DNA of 5,544 nucleotides from Firmicutes bacterium UBA4845 (GTDB lineage Bacteria; Bacillota; Clostridia; Tissierellales; Sedimentibacteraceae): assembly GCA_002399975.1 (NCBI GenBank), contig DHER01000051.1, positions 1-5,544 of the forward strand, written 5' to 3'. Every line of letters starts with the position of its first letter. The stretch's first letter is position 1. The translations under genes were made by a program, and so were the position numbers. Below the pieces are notes generated by a model. That model worked only from the letters and a program-made list of their open reading frames with translations, did no database searches and had not been told where the DNA came from. This document shows positions 1 through 5,544 of the stretch, piece by piece.

Positions 1-98
1 TGTAGTGAATTTTATGTATTATTTAAAAGTAGGGAAAAAATGTCTCAAAATTAACCTTCCAATAAATGATTATTTGGGTTTATTCTCAGATAAGTTCT

Positions 99-139
99 AA
101 ATAAAAAGAGGGTGATATCACGTTGTGATACACCCTCTT
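99..139 (-). terminator. Intrinsic terminator closing the susCD unit
   Basis: On the minus strand a 15-bp stem (arms 125-139 and 106-121, with a single unpaired base at 115 and a 3-nt loop at 122-124) is followed at once by a T-rich run interrupted by one A. It lies 69 nt beyond the susD stop codon. The other strand has no T-tract after the hairpin, so it should act mainly on minus-strand transcription. Its position suggests the transcript ends after susD. The sequence beyond it (1-98) holds no open frame or RNA that I can support. Confidence 0.85.
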
Positions 140-208
140 AGGAATAAAAGAACTAATTTTGTAAAAACCTGTAACGGCTATTTAGAAGTAGTCATTTATT
201 ATTTTATG

Positions 209-1639
209 TTATTTTTTTGGCTTTAAATCATTCCATCCAGTATTTTGTTCTACCCCAAAACCAGCTTGAACCTCTTCATCCGGTATCGGGAAAACGAACT
301 TGGACATTTGATAGTTTGCAACTCCTGCTATCGTTGTTTTTTCGCCAGTTCTACGTAAGTCGAAATAGCGATGGCCTTCTTGAAAGAATTCACGAACACG
401 TTCGTCAGATACAAATTGTATCAGTTCTTCTTTTGAAGAGGGGAGTTCAGATTCAGATGTTATATCCTTGTCTCTTTTTGCGGTGTAGAACAATGCGTTT
501 TGCGCTGCAGAAATATCCACAGTTGATCCTTTTAGATTAGATTCAGCTATAATCAAGTACATTTCTGATTTACGGAACACAGGGATATTACTTACAGCCT
601 GTGCCGTGGCTGTTCCATCAAACTTCATTGGGTGAGTTCCACTGATTAATCCCTTTCGAATATCATTGGATGCTAGTTTACCTCTGGCAAAAGTGGAAAT
701 TGTAGCTTTGTAAGATCCATAAAGAGTATTTAATGCATTAGCAGAAAGATTGTCATTATCTGACTTCACAATAGTAAAGATATCTTCTTTTGTGATAGCC
801 GTAGACTTCCACATAGCCACATAGCTTTCAAACGTTTCGTCTGTAGATTTTCGTAAATCTAAGGCTGTTTGAGCAGCAACTTTAGCTCCATCATAGTCTT
901 GCATATATAATTTAGTACGTGCTTCTAACGCATATATAGCTGCTTCGTTGAAGTAATACTGATTTATAGCATTTTTTTCTTTGGCCGATAATTTAGCCAT
1001 ATGCTCCTTTGCTTTGGTAATATCTGCTAAAATCTGCGTATAGGTTTCCCCCACTGTAGATCTTTTTACTTGCTCAAACTCTTTAATCGGTTGCGTGGTT
1101 ATTAATACAATTCCTTTTTGATCATTTTCAGATCCTGCTTGATAGGGTAAGCCGTAAAGGTTCACAAGCATTAAATTTGCCATTGCCCGTAATGAGTGAA
1201 ATTGTGAAACGTAACCATGGAGTTGATTTACTTGTGCAGTTGTAAAGTTGTGTTCTTGTGCGCCTCCTATTAAAGCTGTTCCACCGTTTATACCTCTTAC
1301 GCAACGATCAATAAGATTATATCCTGCTGACCACATATCCAAAACATAGCTGTCGTATTCATTAAATGTCCATTGACTGATTGAAACAAAATGTCCTGAG
1401 GAAGCATTGGCAACTGAAATGTCTGAAATCATATCACTTGTAGCCGGTACATTTCTCCCATAAAAAGTGTAGTATCCAAAACGCTGATAGGCTCCGTTTA
1501 AACCATTTTGTACATCTTGGATGCCTTTGTAAGCATCCTCAGTTGGTATGTGTTGATAAAGACTTGTATCAAGGCTGCAATACTGGAAACCTATCGCCAC
1601 CAATATAACTGCTGTATATAATTTTATTATTCTTTTCAT
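209..1639 (-). CDS. SusD/RagB-family outer-membrane nutrient-binding lipoprotein
   Basis: This 476-residue protein is predicted to be the surface-exposed, substrate-capturing lid of a SusC-SusD importer. Residues 1-20 form a signal peptide (MKR followed by a hydrophobic stretch) ending at Cys21, the probable lipidation site. The lipobox reads Phe-Gln-Tyr-Cys, which is far from the usual Leu-Ala/Ser-Gly/Ala-Cys. Residues about 22-300 form the N-terminal SusD-like region (TPR-type helical fold), starting with Leu-Asp-Thr-Ser-Leu-Tyr after the Cys. The C-terminal SusD_RagB region is clear: RKSEMYLIIAES at 356-367, ERVREFFQEGHRYFDLRR at 413-430, FPIPDEEV at 450-457, then a QNTGW tail near the end. 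At 476 residues it is on the short side for the family. The start is well fixed, because an in-frame TAG lies two codons upstream. It follows susC by 20 nt and is surely co-transcribed. No Shine-Dalgarno is present; the leader is A-rich, as is normal in Bacteroidota. The substrate (glycan or peptide) cannot be inferred from the sequence. Confidence 0.95.
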   Translation of the reverse strand: MKRIIKLYTAVILVAIGFQYCSLDTSLYQHIPTEDAYKGIQDVQNGLNGAYQRFGYYTFYGRNVPATSDMISDISVANASSGHFVSISQWTFNEYDSYVLDMWSAGYNLIDRCVRGINGGTALIGGAQEHNFTTAQVNQLHGYVSQFHSLRAMANLMLVNLYGLPYQAGSENDQKGIVLITTQPIKEFEQVKRSTVGETYTQILADITKAKEHMAKLSAKEKNAINQYYFNEAAIYALEARTKLYMQDYDGAKVAAQTALDLRKSTDETFESYVAMWKSTAITKEDIFTIVKSDNDNLSANALNTLYGSYKATISTFARGKLASNDIRKGLISGTHPMKFDGTATAQAVSNIPVFRKSEMYLIIAESNLKGSTVDISAAQNALFYTAKRDKDITSESELPSSKEELIQFVSDERVREFFQEGHRYFDLRRTGEKTTIAGVANYQMSKFVFPIPDEEVQAGFGVEQNTGWNDLKPKK

Positions 1640-1659
1640 AATCTATTCTTTGTTAATAA

Positions 1660-4600
1660 TTAAAAACCTATAGTTGCACCAAATAAAACGTTGCGGGGTA
1701 CGGGATAGTTCCACCATTGTACTCCGTTGGCTCCAATTCCTGAAGGATCAAATCCACGATAATCTTTTGCACTGAATGTGTATAAGTTGTCAGCATTTAC
1801 AAACAGCCTAAGATTTTTCATCCCTATATTCTTTATTACACTTTGAGGTAGTGTGTATCCTAAAGAAACTGAACGGAGTTTTAAGTAGCTTGCATCCATT
1901 AAGAAACGGGAAGAATGGCTGTGCCAAGTAGCCTGTGTCCCGAAATACAACATAGGTACTTTGGCTATATCTCCCGGTTTTTTCCATCTATTATCGTATA
2001 CATATGAAGAGAAATTATTTCCATAAGAATTTCCGTATTGTTCATCATAACGGAGGTTATTTCCGTATATTTTGCCTCCGATAGAATAATTTAATTGGAA
2101 TGCAAAATCGAATCCTTTATACCTTACTGTACTGTTTAATCCTCCTTGGAAATCTGGACTTGCTTTCCCTAAATAACGTTTTTTTGCTTCCCCGTAACTG
2201 AATGTTTTTTCATCTCCTTCTTCATTTTTATACCAGGTCCCCCTACCAGTCTCAGGATCAACTCCAGCCCATTCTTTCATTTTGAAAGTGTAAATATCAC
2301 GTCCCGGTTCAATGATGGTATAAGTACCTTCAATGGGGTTGTCTGTACTTAATTTTATAATTTTATTGATGTTTTTTCCACCATTTAATGATACATTCCA
2401 TTGTAAATCTTTATTACGGATAATTGCTGCATCAAGAGTAATTTCAAATCCTTTATTGGATAATTCTCCAATATTTCTGTAATAACTTGACAAACCCGTC
2501 GTCCGTGATACGGGAACGGCAAATACCATGTCTTTGGTCTTATGGTCATAAATATCTGCTGATAATACGAATCGATTAAAAAGAGTAAAATCTAGTCCTA
2601 CATTAAATTTAGCAGTTTGCTCCCACTTTAAGTCGTCATTACCAAATTGAACATGTCCACTACCAGGCAAATTATTATAGTTATAACCGAAAGCATATAA
2701 ATCACGAGCAGCATACCATCCATTCGCTATATCTGCATTTCCTACTTGTTGATTTCCAGATGTCCCGTAACTTGATCTAATGGTCAAATCAGAAAGCCAA
2801 TCAGAAGCGGATTCCATGAAACTTTCGGCAGAAAGACGATATTTTGCTCCTACAGAAGCAAAAGGTGCCCAGCGATTATTTTTACCAAAACGGGAAGATG
2901 CATCGTAACGTAGACTGCCCGATAAATAATATTTATTATCGTAACTGTATTCTCCACGTGAAAAGAAAGACAGTAGTTTTAAATCCATTCTTTCTGTTGA
3001 AGCACTTCCAGGTACAGAAGCCAGTGTTACTTCATTTAAATAATCGACCGCATAATTAGAAGCATCTAAATAGGTCTTTTTTAGATTTGTCTGTTGTCCT
3101 TCTTGGCCTACTAAAAGATTCAAACTGTGTACGTCATTGAATGTCTTGATATAATTTAACGTGTTGGTTGACGTTAAGAGTATGTTTGCGGTATATCCAT
3201 TCTCTCCCATTCCCCTCATATCCTTTCCTTGAGGTTGCATAAAAGACCAATATCCGAATTCATCTAAAATATAAGCATCAACACTATTGCGGGTTAAGAA
3301 GAATAAATTATCTGTAAAGTTAATTTGCAAATAAGGAGAAAACAATGCCCGGTATTGTTTTGCAGTGCTTTTATCTCCTAAATCACTTCTTTGTGCTACT
3401 GGGTTATAGCCGTTTATAGTGCCAAAATTATATGAACCATCTTCATTGTGAACAGGAGAATTAGGGGCTTGCATATATGCTTGGGTAATGGGATCGGAGA
3501 AATATCCACCTCCTGCACCCATGTTGGTAATAGTGTAAGATAAGTTAGTATTAAATCCAAACTTTACTATTTTCGACGGAGCCTGATCAAAATTAAAGCG
3601 CATGGAATAGCGTTTTAAGTCTTTACCCCTTATGATAGCATCATTTCCCATGTAATCTAATGACATATAATATTTAGGAGCAGTTTCTGTTACACCTCCT
3701 CCTTGTAAATCCAGAGTATAGTTTTGTATAAAACCATTGCGCGTTACCTCTTTTAACCAATCGGTGTTAGCCTTATTATCAGGACTTACATCTAATTCAG
3801 AATACCAACCTAAGAAATCTCTAGCACCTTCTGTAGTGTATGGTAATCCTAATTCATATGCGTCATTATAAAGATCGAAATAACCCACGCCTCCTACTGT
3901 TTGTCCGTAATTGTGTCCATTTAAAGCTGCTTCAATAGACATTTCATAGTATTTTTCACTGTCTACCATACGGTATGATTTTGGAATGTTTGGTAACATT
4001 TCTCGTCCCATTTTGGCTGTGAAATTCACCGACAAACCTGCTTTGCCTCGTTTAGTTGTAATCACGATTACTCCATTAGCTGCTCGGGCTCCATAAATAG
4101 ATGTGGCGGTAGCATCTTTCAATACAGTAACAGATTCAATATCTTCTGAATTTAATGTAGACAATGGAGTAAGTGTTTGTCCTTCGCTTTCGCGCATGCC
4201 CACGTTCCCTGATTCAATAGCTACGCCATCAACAACATATAAAGGCTGTGTGCCAGAATTTAACGAGTTTCGTCCACGAATGAATACGGTAGTAGGTGCT
4301 CCAGGTTGTCCTGATCCGATACTCATTTGGACACCGGGAACATTCCCTTGTAATGCATTGATTGGGTTTGCTTCAAACTTATTAGCAATTTTTTCACTAC
4401 TTATAGTTGTAGCTGCTCCCGTAAAGGATCTCTTCGTAGTCACACCGTAACCTGTTACAACTAGTTCTTCCAATAACTCAGTGTCTGTAACTAAAACCAC
4501 TCGTACATTTCCACTTACAGGTATTTCCTGAGTTGCGTATCCCACATACGAAACAACTAGCGTTCCACCTGTCGGTGCCGATAAATTGAAAATGCCATTA

Positions 4601-4764
4601 AAGTCAGTCACTGTCCCTTGCGAAGTTCCTTTTACTTGAATGGTTGCACCGATAACGGGTTCACCTGCTTCATCCACCACTGTCCCTCTCACTTGAGTTT
4701 GAGCAGCGACAATCCCTATTCCCATAAAGAACAGGGCTAAAAACATAGTTAGCTTTTTTTTCAT
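1660..4764 (-). CDS. SusC/RagA-family TonB-dependent outer-membrane transporter
   Basis: This 1034-residue protein is predicted to be the TonB-dependent barrel that imports the ligand captured by the SusD partner encoded just downstream. Residues 1-22 are a signal peptide (MKKKL, hydrophobic core, cleavage probably after Ala-Ala-Gln). A carboxypeptidase-regulatory-like (Ig-fold) domain follows at about 24-95 (VRGTVVDEAGEPVIGATIQV...), then the TonB-box-like LEELVVTGYG at 98-107. The plug runs to about 240 with the family hallmarks: FIRGRNSLNSGTQPLYVVDG at 161-180 and VLKDATATSIYGARAANGV at 214-232, then ITTKRG. The rest is the 22-strand barrel, ending in NLYTF, GFDPSG and a terminal Gly-Phe, typical of barrel-assembly signals. 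No N-terminal STN domain is present, so direct signalling to an anti-sigma factor is unlikely. I chose the ATG at 4764 over an in-frame TTG at 4788 because the ATG starts a normal signal peptide; a stop lies just before the TTG. The reading frame is intact. Import of peptides rather than glycans is possible but not shown. Confidence 0.95.
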   Translation of the reverse strand: MKKKLTMFLALFFMGIGIVAAQTQVRGTVVDEAGEPVIGATIQVKGTSQGTVTDFNGIFNLSAPTGGTLVVSYVGYATQEIPVSGNVRVVLVTDTELLEELVVTGYGVTTKRSFTGAATTISSEKIANKFEANPINALQGNVPGVQMSIGSGQPGAPTTVFIRGRNSLNSGTQPLYVVDGVAIESGNVGMRESEGQTLTPLSTLNSEDIESVTVLKDATATSIYGARAANGVIVITTKRGKAGLSVNFTAKMGREMLPNIPKSYRMVDSEKYYEMSIEAALNGHNYGQTVGGVGYFDLYNDAYELGLPYTTEGARDFLGWYSELDVSPDNKANTDWLKEVTRNGFIQNYTLDLQGGGVTETAPKYYMSLDYMGNDAIIRGKDLKRYSMRFNFDQAPSKIVKFGFNTNLSYTITNMGAGGGYFSDPITQAYMQAPNSPVHNEDGSYNFGTINGYNPVAQRSDLGDKSTAKQYRALFSPYLQINFTDNLFFLTRNSVDAYILDEFGYWSFMQPQGKDMRGMGENGYTANILLTSTNTLNYIKTFNDVHSLNLLVGQEGQQTNLKKTYLDASNYAVDYLNEVTLASVPGSASTERMDLKLLSFFSRGEYSYDNKYYLSGSLRYDASSRFGKNNRWAPFASVGAKYRLSAESFMESASDWLSDLTIRSSYGTSGNQQVGNADIANGWYAARDLYAFGYNYNNLPGSGHVQFGNDDLKWEQTAKFNVGLDFTLFNRFVLSADIYDHKTKDMVFAVPVSRTTGLSSYYRNIGELSNKGFEITLDAAIIRNKDLQWNVSLNGGKNINKIIKLSTDNPIEGTYTIIEPGRDIYTFKMKEWAGVDPETGRGTWYKNEEGDEKTFSYGEAKKRYLGKASPDFQGGLNSTVRYKGFDFAFQLNYSIGGKIYGNNLRYDEQYGNSYGNNFSSYVYDNRWKKPGDIAKVPMLYFGTQATWHSHSSRFLMDASYLKLRSVSLGYTLPQSVIKNIGMKNLRLFVNADNLYTFSAKDYRGFDPSGIGANGVQWWNYPVPRNVLFGATIGF

Positions 4765-4861
4765 AAACTCTACTTTTAAATTAAACAATTATATAGTATA
4801 AATCATCGTTACATTCTGAAGTAATCGCTGTGGCAATTAAAAAAACAAACGTTTTTTGGGA

Positions 4862-4900
4862 GGAAATAAAGGATATCAAGGTAAAATCTTGATGGTTTCC
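4862..4900 (-). promoter_or_regulatory. Hairpin in presumed susC 5' leader
   Basis: A perfect 6-bp stem (4888-4893 with 4875-4880, 7-nt loop) sits inside an outer 5-bp pairing (GGAAA at 4896-4900 on the minus strand with TTTCC at 4862-4866). It falls about 35-75 nt into the transcript expected from the proximal promoter-like module, about 100 nt before the susC start codon. No T-tract follows directly, so it does not look like a terminator. It may be a folded leader element, but the stems are short and AT-rich, so chance is a real alternative. Confidence 0.3.
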
Positions 4901-4984
4901 TATTGTAAGCGATTAACATAAAATAAGTTTCCTTATTTGTTTGCAAATATAAATTAATTTTTTAATTTTAAATTGTTTTTTGTA
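4893..4984 (-). promoter_or_regulatory. Proximal promoter-like module (copy B), likely susC promoter
   Basis: On the minus strand the sequence TATATTTG (4951 to 4944) matches the Bacteroides primary-sigma -7 consensus TAnnTTTG exactly. The -33 TTTG box is degraded here: the equivalent position reads TTTA within CAATTTA. Transcription would start near 4937, giving a susC leader of about 170 nt. The surroundings match copy A at 5165-5256 over 92 bp: 16 identical bases around the -7 box, 12 identical bases around CAATTT upstream, and a shared AATAGRAARCCA box about 40 nt downstream. A weak -33 fits a promoter that depends on an activator or alternative sigma factor, but this is inference. Confidence 0.5.
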
Positions 4985-5034
4985 ATTTTCTTTAGCATAA
5001 TAAAACCAATAAATTTAATTGCGCTATAAGTTGT

Positions 5035-5061
5035 AAGTAGTTTTTATCATATGTCCTACTT
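5035..5061. repeat. Perfect inverted repeat, candidate operator
   Basis: AAGTAG (5035-5040) and CTACTT (5056-5061) are perfect inverted copies separated by 15 nt that include the palindrome CATATG. The arm centres are 21 bp apart, two turns of B-DNA, a geometry typical of sites bound by a dimeric helix-turn-helix regulator. It lies about 110 bp upstream of the start site expected from copy B. The role as an operator is inferred; the arms are only 6 bp. Confidence 0.3.
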
Positions 5062-5113
5062 TATAATATTTCCAATTAAAATGACAAAAAAGAATCTAAA
5101 AATAATTGAAAAT

Positions 5114-5179
5114 CTATTCTTTTTGTATGAATAAAAAAGCATGAATCACCTTTAGGAGGGGACGTGGCTTTCTATTCAT
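5114..5179 (-). CDS. Possible 21-residue leader peptide
   Basis: An ATG-started frame encodes MNRKPRPLLKVIHAFLFIQKE and ends in TAG. An in-frame TAA lies two codons upstream, so it cannot extend. It begins about 30 nt after the start site expected from copy A. Its Asn-Arg-Lys-Pro recurs in frame in a short open frame behind copy B (4809-4919, 36 codons, ...AYNRKPSRFY...), with only synonymous differences in those four codons. The start codon overlaps one arm of the hairpin at 5141-5179. No ribosome binding signal can be judged. A chance open frame in a non-coding leader is the more conservative reading. Confidence 0.15.
   Translation of the reverse strand: MNRKPRPLLKVIHAFLFIQKE
5133..5179 (-). 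terminator. Terminator-like hairpin plus T-tract behind copy A
   Basis: On the minus strand ATGAAT (5179-5174) can pair with ATTCAT (5146-5141), and just inside it CAC (5166-5164) can pair with GTG (5149-5147). GC and six T residues (5138-5133) follow. This resembles an intrinsic terminator or attenuator placed about 70-75 nt after the start site expected from copy A. The stem is weak and interrupted by a 7-nt bulge, so efficiency would be low. ATGAAT also recurs at 5127-5132, giving an alternative pairing partner. Confidence 0.25.
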
Positions 5180-5256
5180 AACTTATTAGAATATATTTTA
5201 ACTCAAAGTTAGTGCAAATATAAATTAAAATTCAATACCAAATTGTTTTTTTTGTA
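5165..5256 (-). promoter_or_regulatory. Distal promoter-like module (copy A)
   Basis: On the minus strand TATATTTG (5222 to 5215) is a perfect match to the Bacteroides -7 consensus, and a TTTG (5242 to 5239) lies 16 nt upstream as a possible -33 box, a somewhat short spacing. It is a diverged duplicate of copy B: both are 92 bp and sit exactly 272 bp apart. A transcript would begin near 5208, run through the AATAGAAAGCCA box (5176-5165) and meet the hairpin and T-tract ending at 5133. It could therefore drive a short RNA, or a long leader read through into susC. Confidence 0.4.
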
Positions 5257-5332
5257 TTTATTTCAATTTATTTGTAATACTCTCTCTAAAATCGGAGTGT
5301 TTATATTACACTTTAAAAGAAATATGCGGGAG

Positions 5333-5368
5333 AAAAAACAAACAAGGTGCCTGAAAAGGCACCTTGTT
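5333..5368 (-). terminator. Strong intrinsic terminator of the upstream gene
   Basis: A perfect 12-bp stem (5357-5368 with 5341-5352) closes a 4-nt loop (5353-5356). On the minus strand it is followed by TGTTTTTT. It begins 59 nt after the stop codon of the partial gene at 5428-5544. The opposite strand has no T-tract after the stem, so it is directed to minus-strand transcription. It insulates the susCD unit from the gene before it. Confidence 0.92.
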
Positions 5369-5427
5369 AAAATAGAGTTTTAATATAGTTTTATTGAAAA
5401 TGGTGAATCACTTTCGTGTCAGCATTC

Positions 5428-5544
5428 CTATTTGTTGGTCGGATGTGGATTCTGTTCAGATCTGACATCCCAGTACATTTTGGAATAGTAGTTGTTGGTT
5501 CCGTCCTGAAGTTTGGCTATTGCTGCATTAAAACCATCCGGATT
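5428..5544 (-). CDS. C-terminal end of an unrecognised protein (cut by window edge)
   Basis: Thirty-eight codons are open from the window edge to a TAG at 5430-5428. The translated tail begins NPDGFNAAIAKLQDGTNNYY and ends VRSEQNPHPTNK. It is polar and rich in Asn, Lys and Tyr, with no membrane segment and no terminal aromatic residue of the outer-membrane barrel type. I do not recognise the family from this fragment. Support for its being a real gene comes from the terminator 59 nt downstream in the right orientation and from base composition that is less AT-rich than the intergenic region next to it. It is separated from susC by that terminator, so it is probably not in the same operon. Confidence 0.7.
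   Translation of the reverse strand, partial: NPDGFNAAIAKLQDGTNNYYSKMYWDVRSEQNPHPTNK

Larger units (their letters stand above)
4765..5427. other. 663-bp AT-rich regulatory intergenic region upstream of susC
   Basis: No gene of ordinary size can be supported here on either strand. From distal to proximal relative to susC it holds: the terminator of the upstream gene (5333-5368); a promoter-like module (5165-5256) followed by a hairpin and T-tract; a perfect inverted repeat (5035-5061); a second copy of the module (4893-4984); and a hairpin in the presumed susC leader (4862-4900). The region is much longer than needed for one promoter, which fits regulated expression of a nutrient-uptake operon. 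No regulator gene lies within it. Confidence 0.7.

Noticed and set aside
46..53. TAATTTTG on the minus strand, a -7-like match near the window end
   Set aside because: No TTTG box at suitable distance upstream and no gene visible downstream within the window; such matches are common in AT-rich DNA.
217..540. Plus-strand open frame of 107 codons
   Set aside because: It lies wholly antisense to the conserved C-terminal SusD_RagB region, whose motifs explain the sequence. Its product shows no recognisable domain.
2844..3059. Plus-strand open frame of 71 codons
   Set aside because: Antisense shadow of the SusC barrel coding sequence; no domain or initiation signal.
4103..4450. Plus-strand open frame of 115 codons
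   Set aside because: Antisense to the conserved SusC plug domain; the opposite strand carries strong family motifs and this frame has none.
4765..4788. Eight-residue N-terminal extension of SusC from a TTG codon
   Set aside because: The extension would place polar and charged residues before a normal MKKKL signal peptide. ATG at 4764 is the natural start.
4840..4857. A6C/GT6 inverted repeat in the susC leader
   Set aside because: Formed from homopolymer runs; weak and expected by chance in AT-rich sequence. Not followed by a separate T-tract that would make it a terminator.
5296..5312. AGTGT/ACACT inverted repeat with 7-nt spacer
   Set aside because: Only 5 bp per arm with no positional logic; likely chance.
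1..5544. CRISPR array, tRNA, rRNA, insertion sequence or attachment site
   Set aside because: No regularly spaced repeats, tRNA-like or rRNA-like sequence, transposase motifs or terminal inverted repeats were seen.

Overview
The window looks like a Bacteroidota chromosome, most likely order Bacteroidales (Bacteroides/Parabacteroides-like). It is AT-rich. It carries a SusC/SusD outer-membrane pair, has no Shine-Dalgarno-type ribosome binding sites, and shows promoter-like sequences of the Bacteroides TAnnTTTG (-7) type. Everything I can call as a gene lies on the minus strand, so transcription runs from high to low coordinates.

Layout, in the direction of transcription. (1) 5428-5544 is the last 38 codons of an unrecognised gene cut by the window edge; a strong intrinsic terminator (5333-5368) follows it. 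(2) 4765-5427 is a 663-bp intergenic region. It is not featureless: it holds two copies of a 92-bp promoter/leader-like module (4893-4984 and 5165-5256), offset by exactly 272 bp. It also holds a hairpin plus T-tract behind the distal copy, a perfect inverted repeat with arms 21 bp apart (5035-5061), and a hairpin in the presumed susC 5' leader. (3) 1660-4764 is a complete SusC/RagA-family TonB-dependent transporter of 1034 aa. (4) 209-1639 is a complete SusD/RagB-family surface lipoprotein of 476 aa, starting 20 nt after the susC stop. (5) 99-139 is an intrinsic terminator that closes the pair. The first ~100 bases show nothing convincing.

SusC forms the TonB-driven barrel and SusD the surface-exposed, substrate-binding lid; together they import an oligosaccharide or oligopeptide. 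The transcription unit appears to contain only these two genes. No glycan-degrading enzyme and no ECF sigma/anti-sigma or hybrid two-component regulator lies inside the window, so the substrate cannot be read from context.

The parts most worth a second look are the duplicated promoter/leader module upstream of susC, which may encode a short RNA or attenuator, and the very unusual lipobox (Phe-Gln-Tyr-Cys) of the SusD protein.
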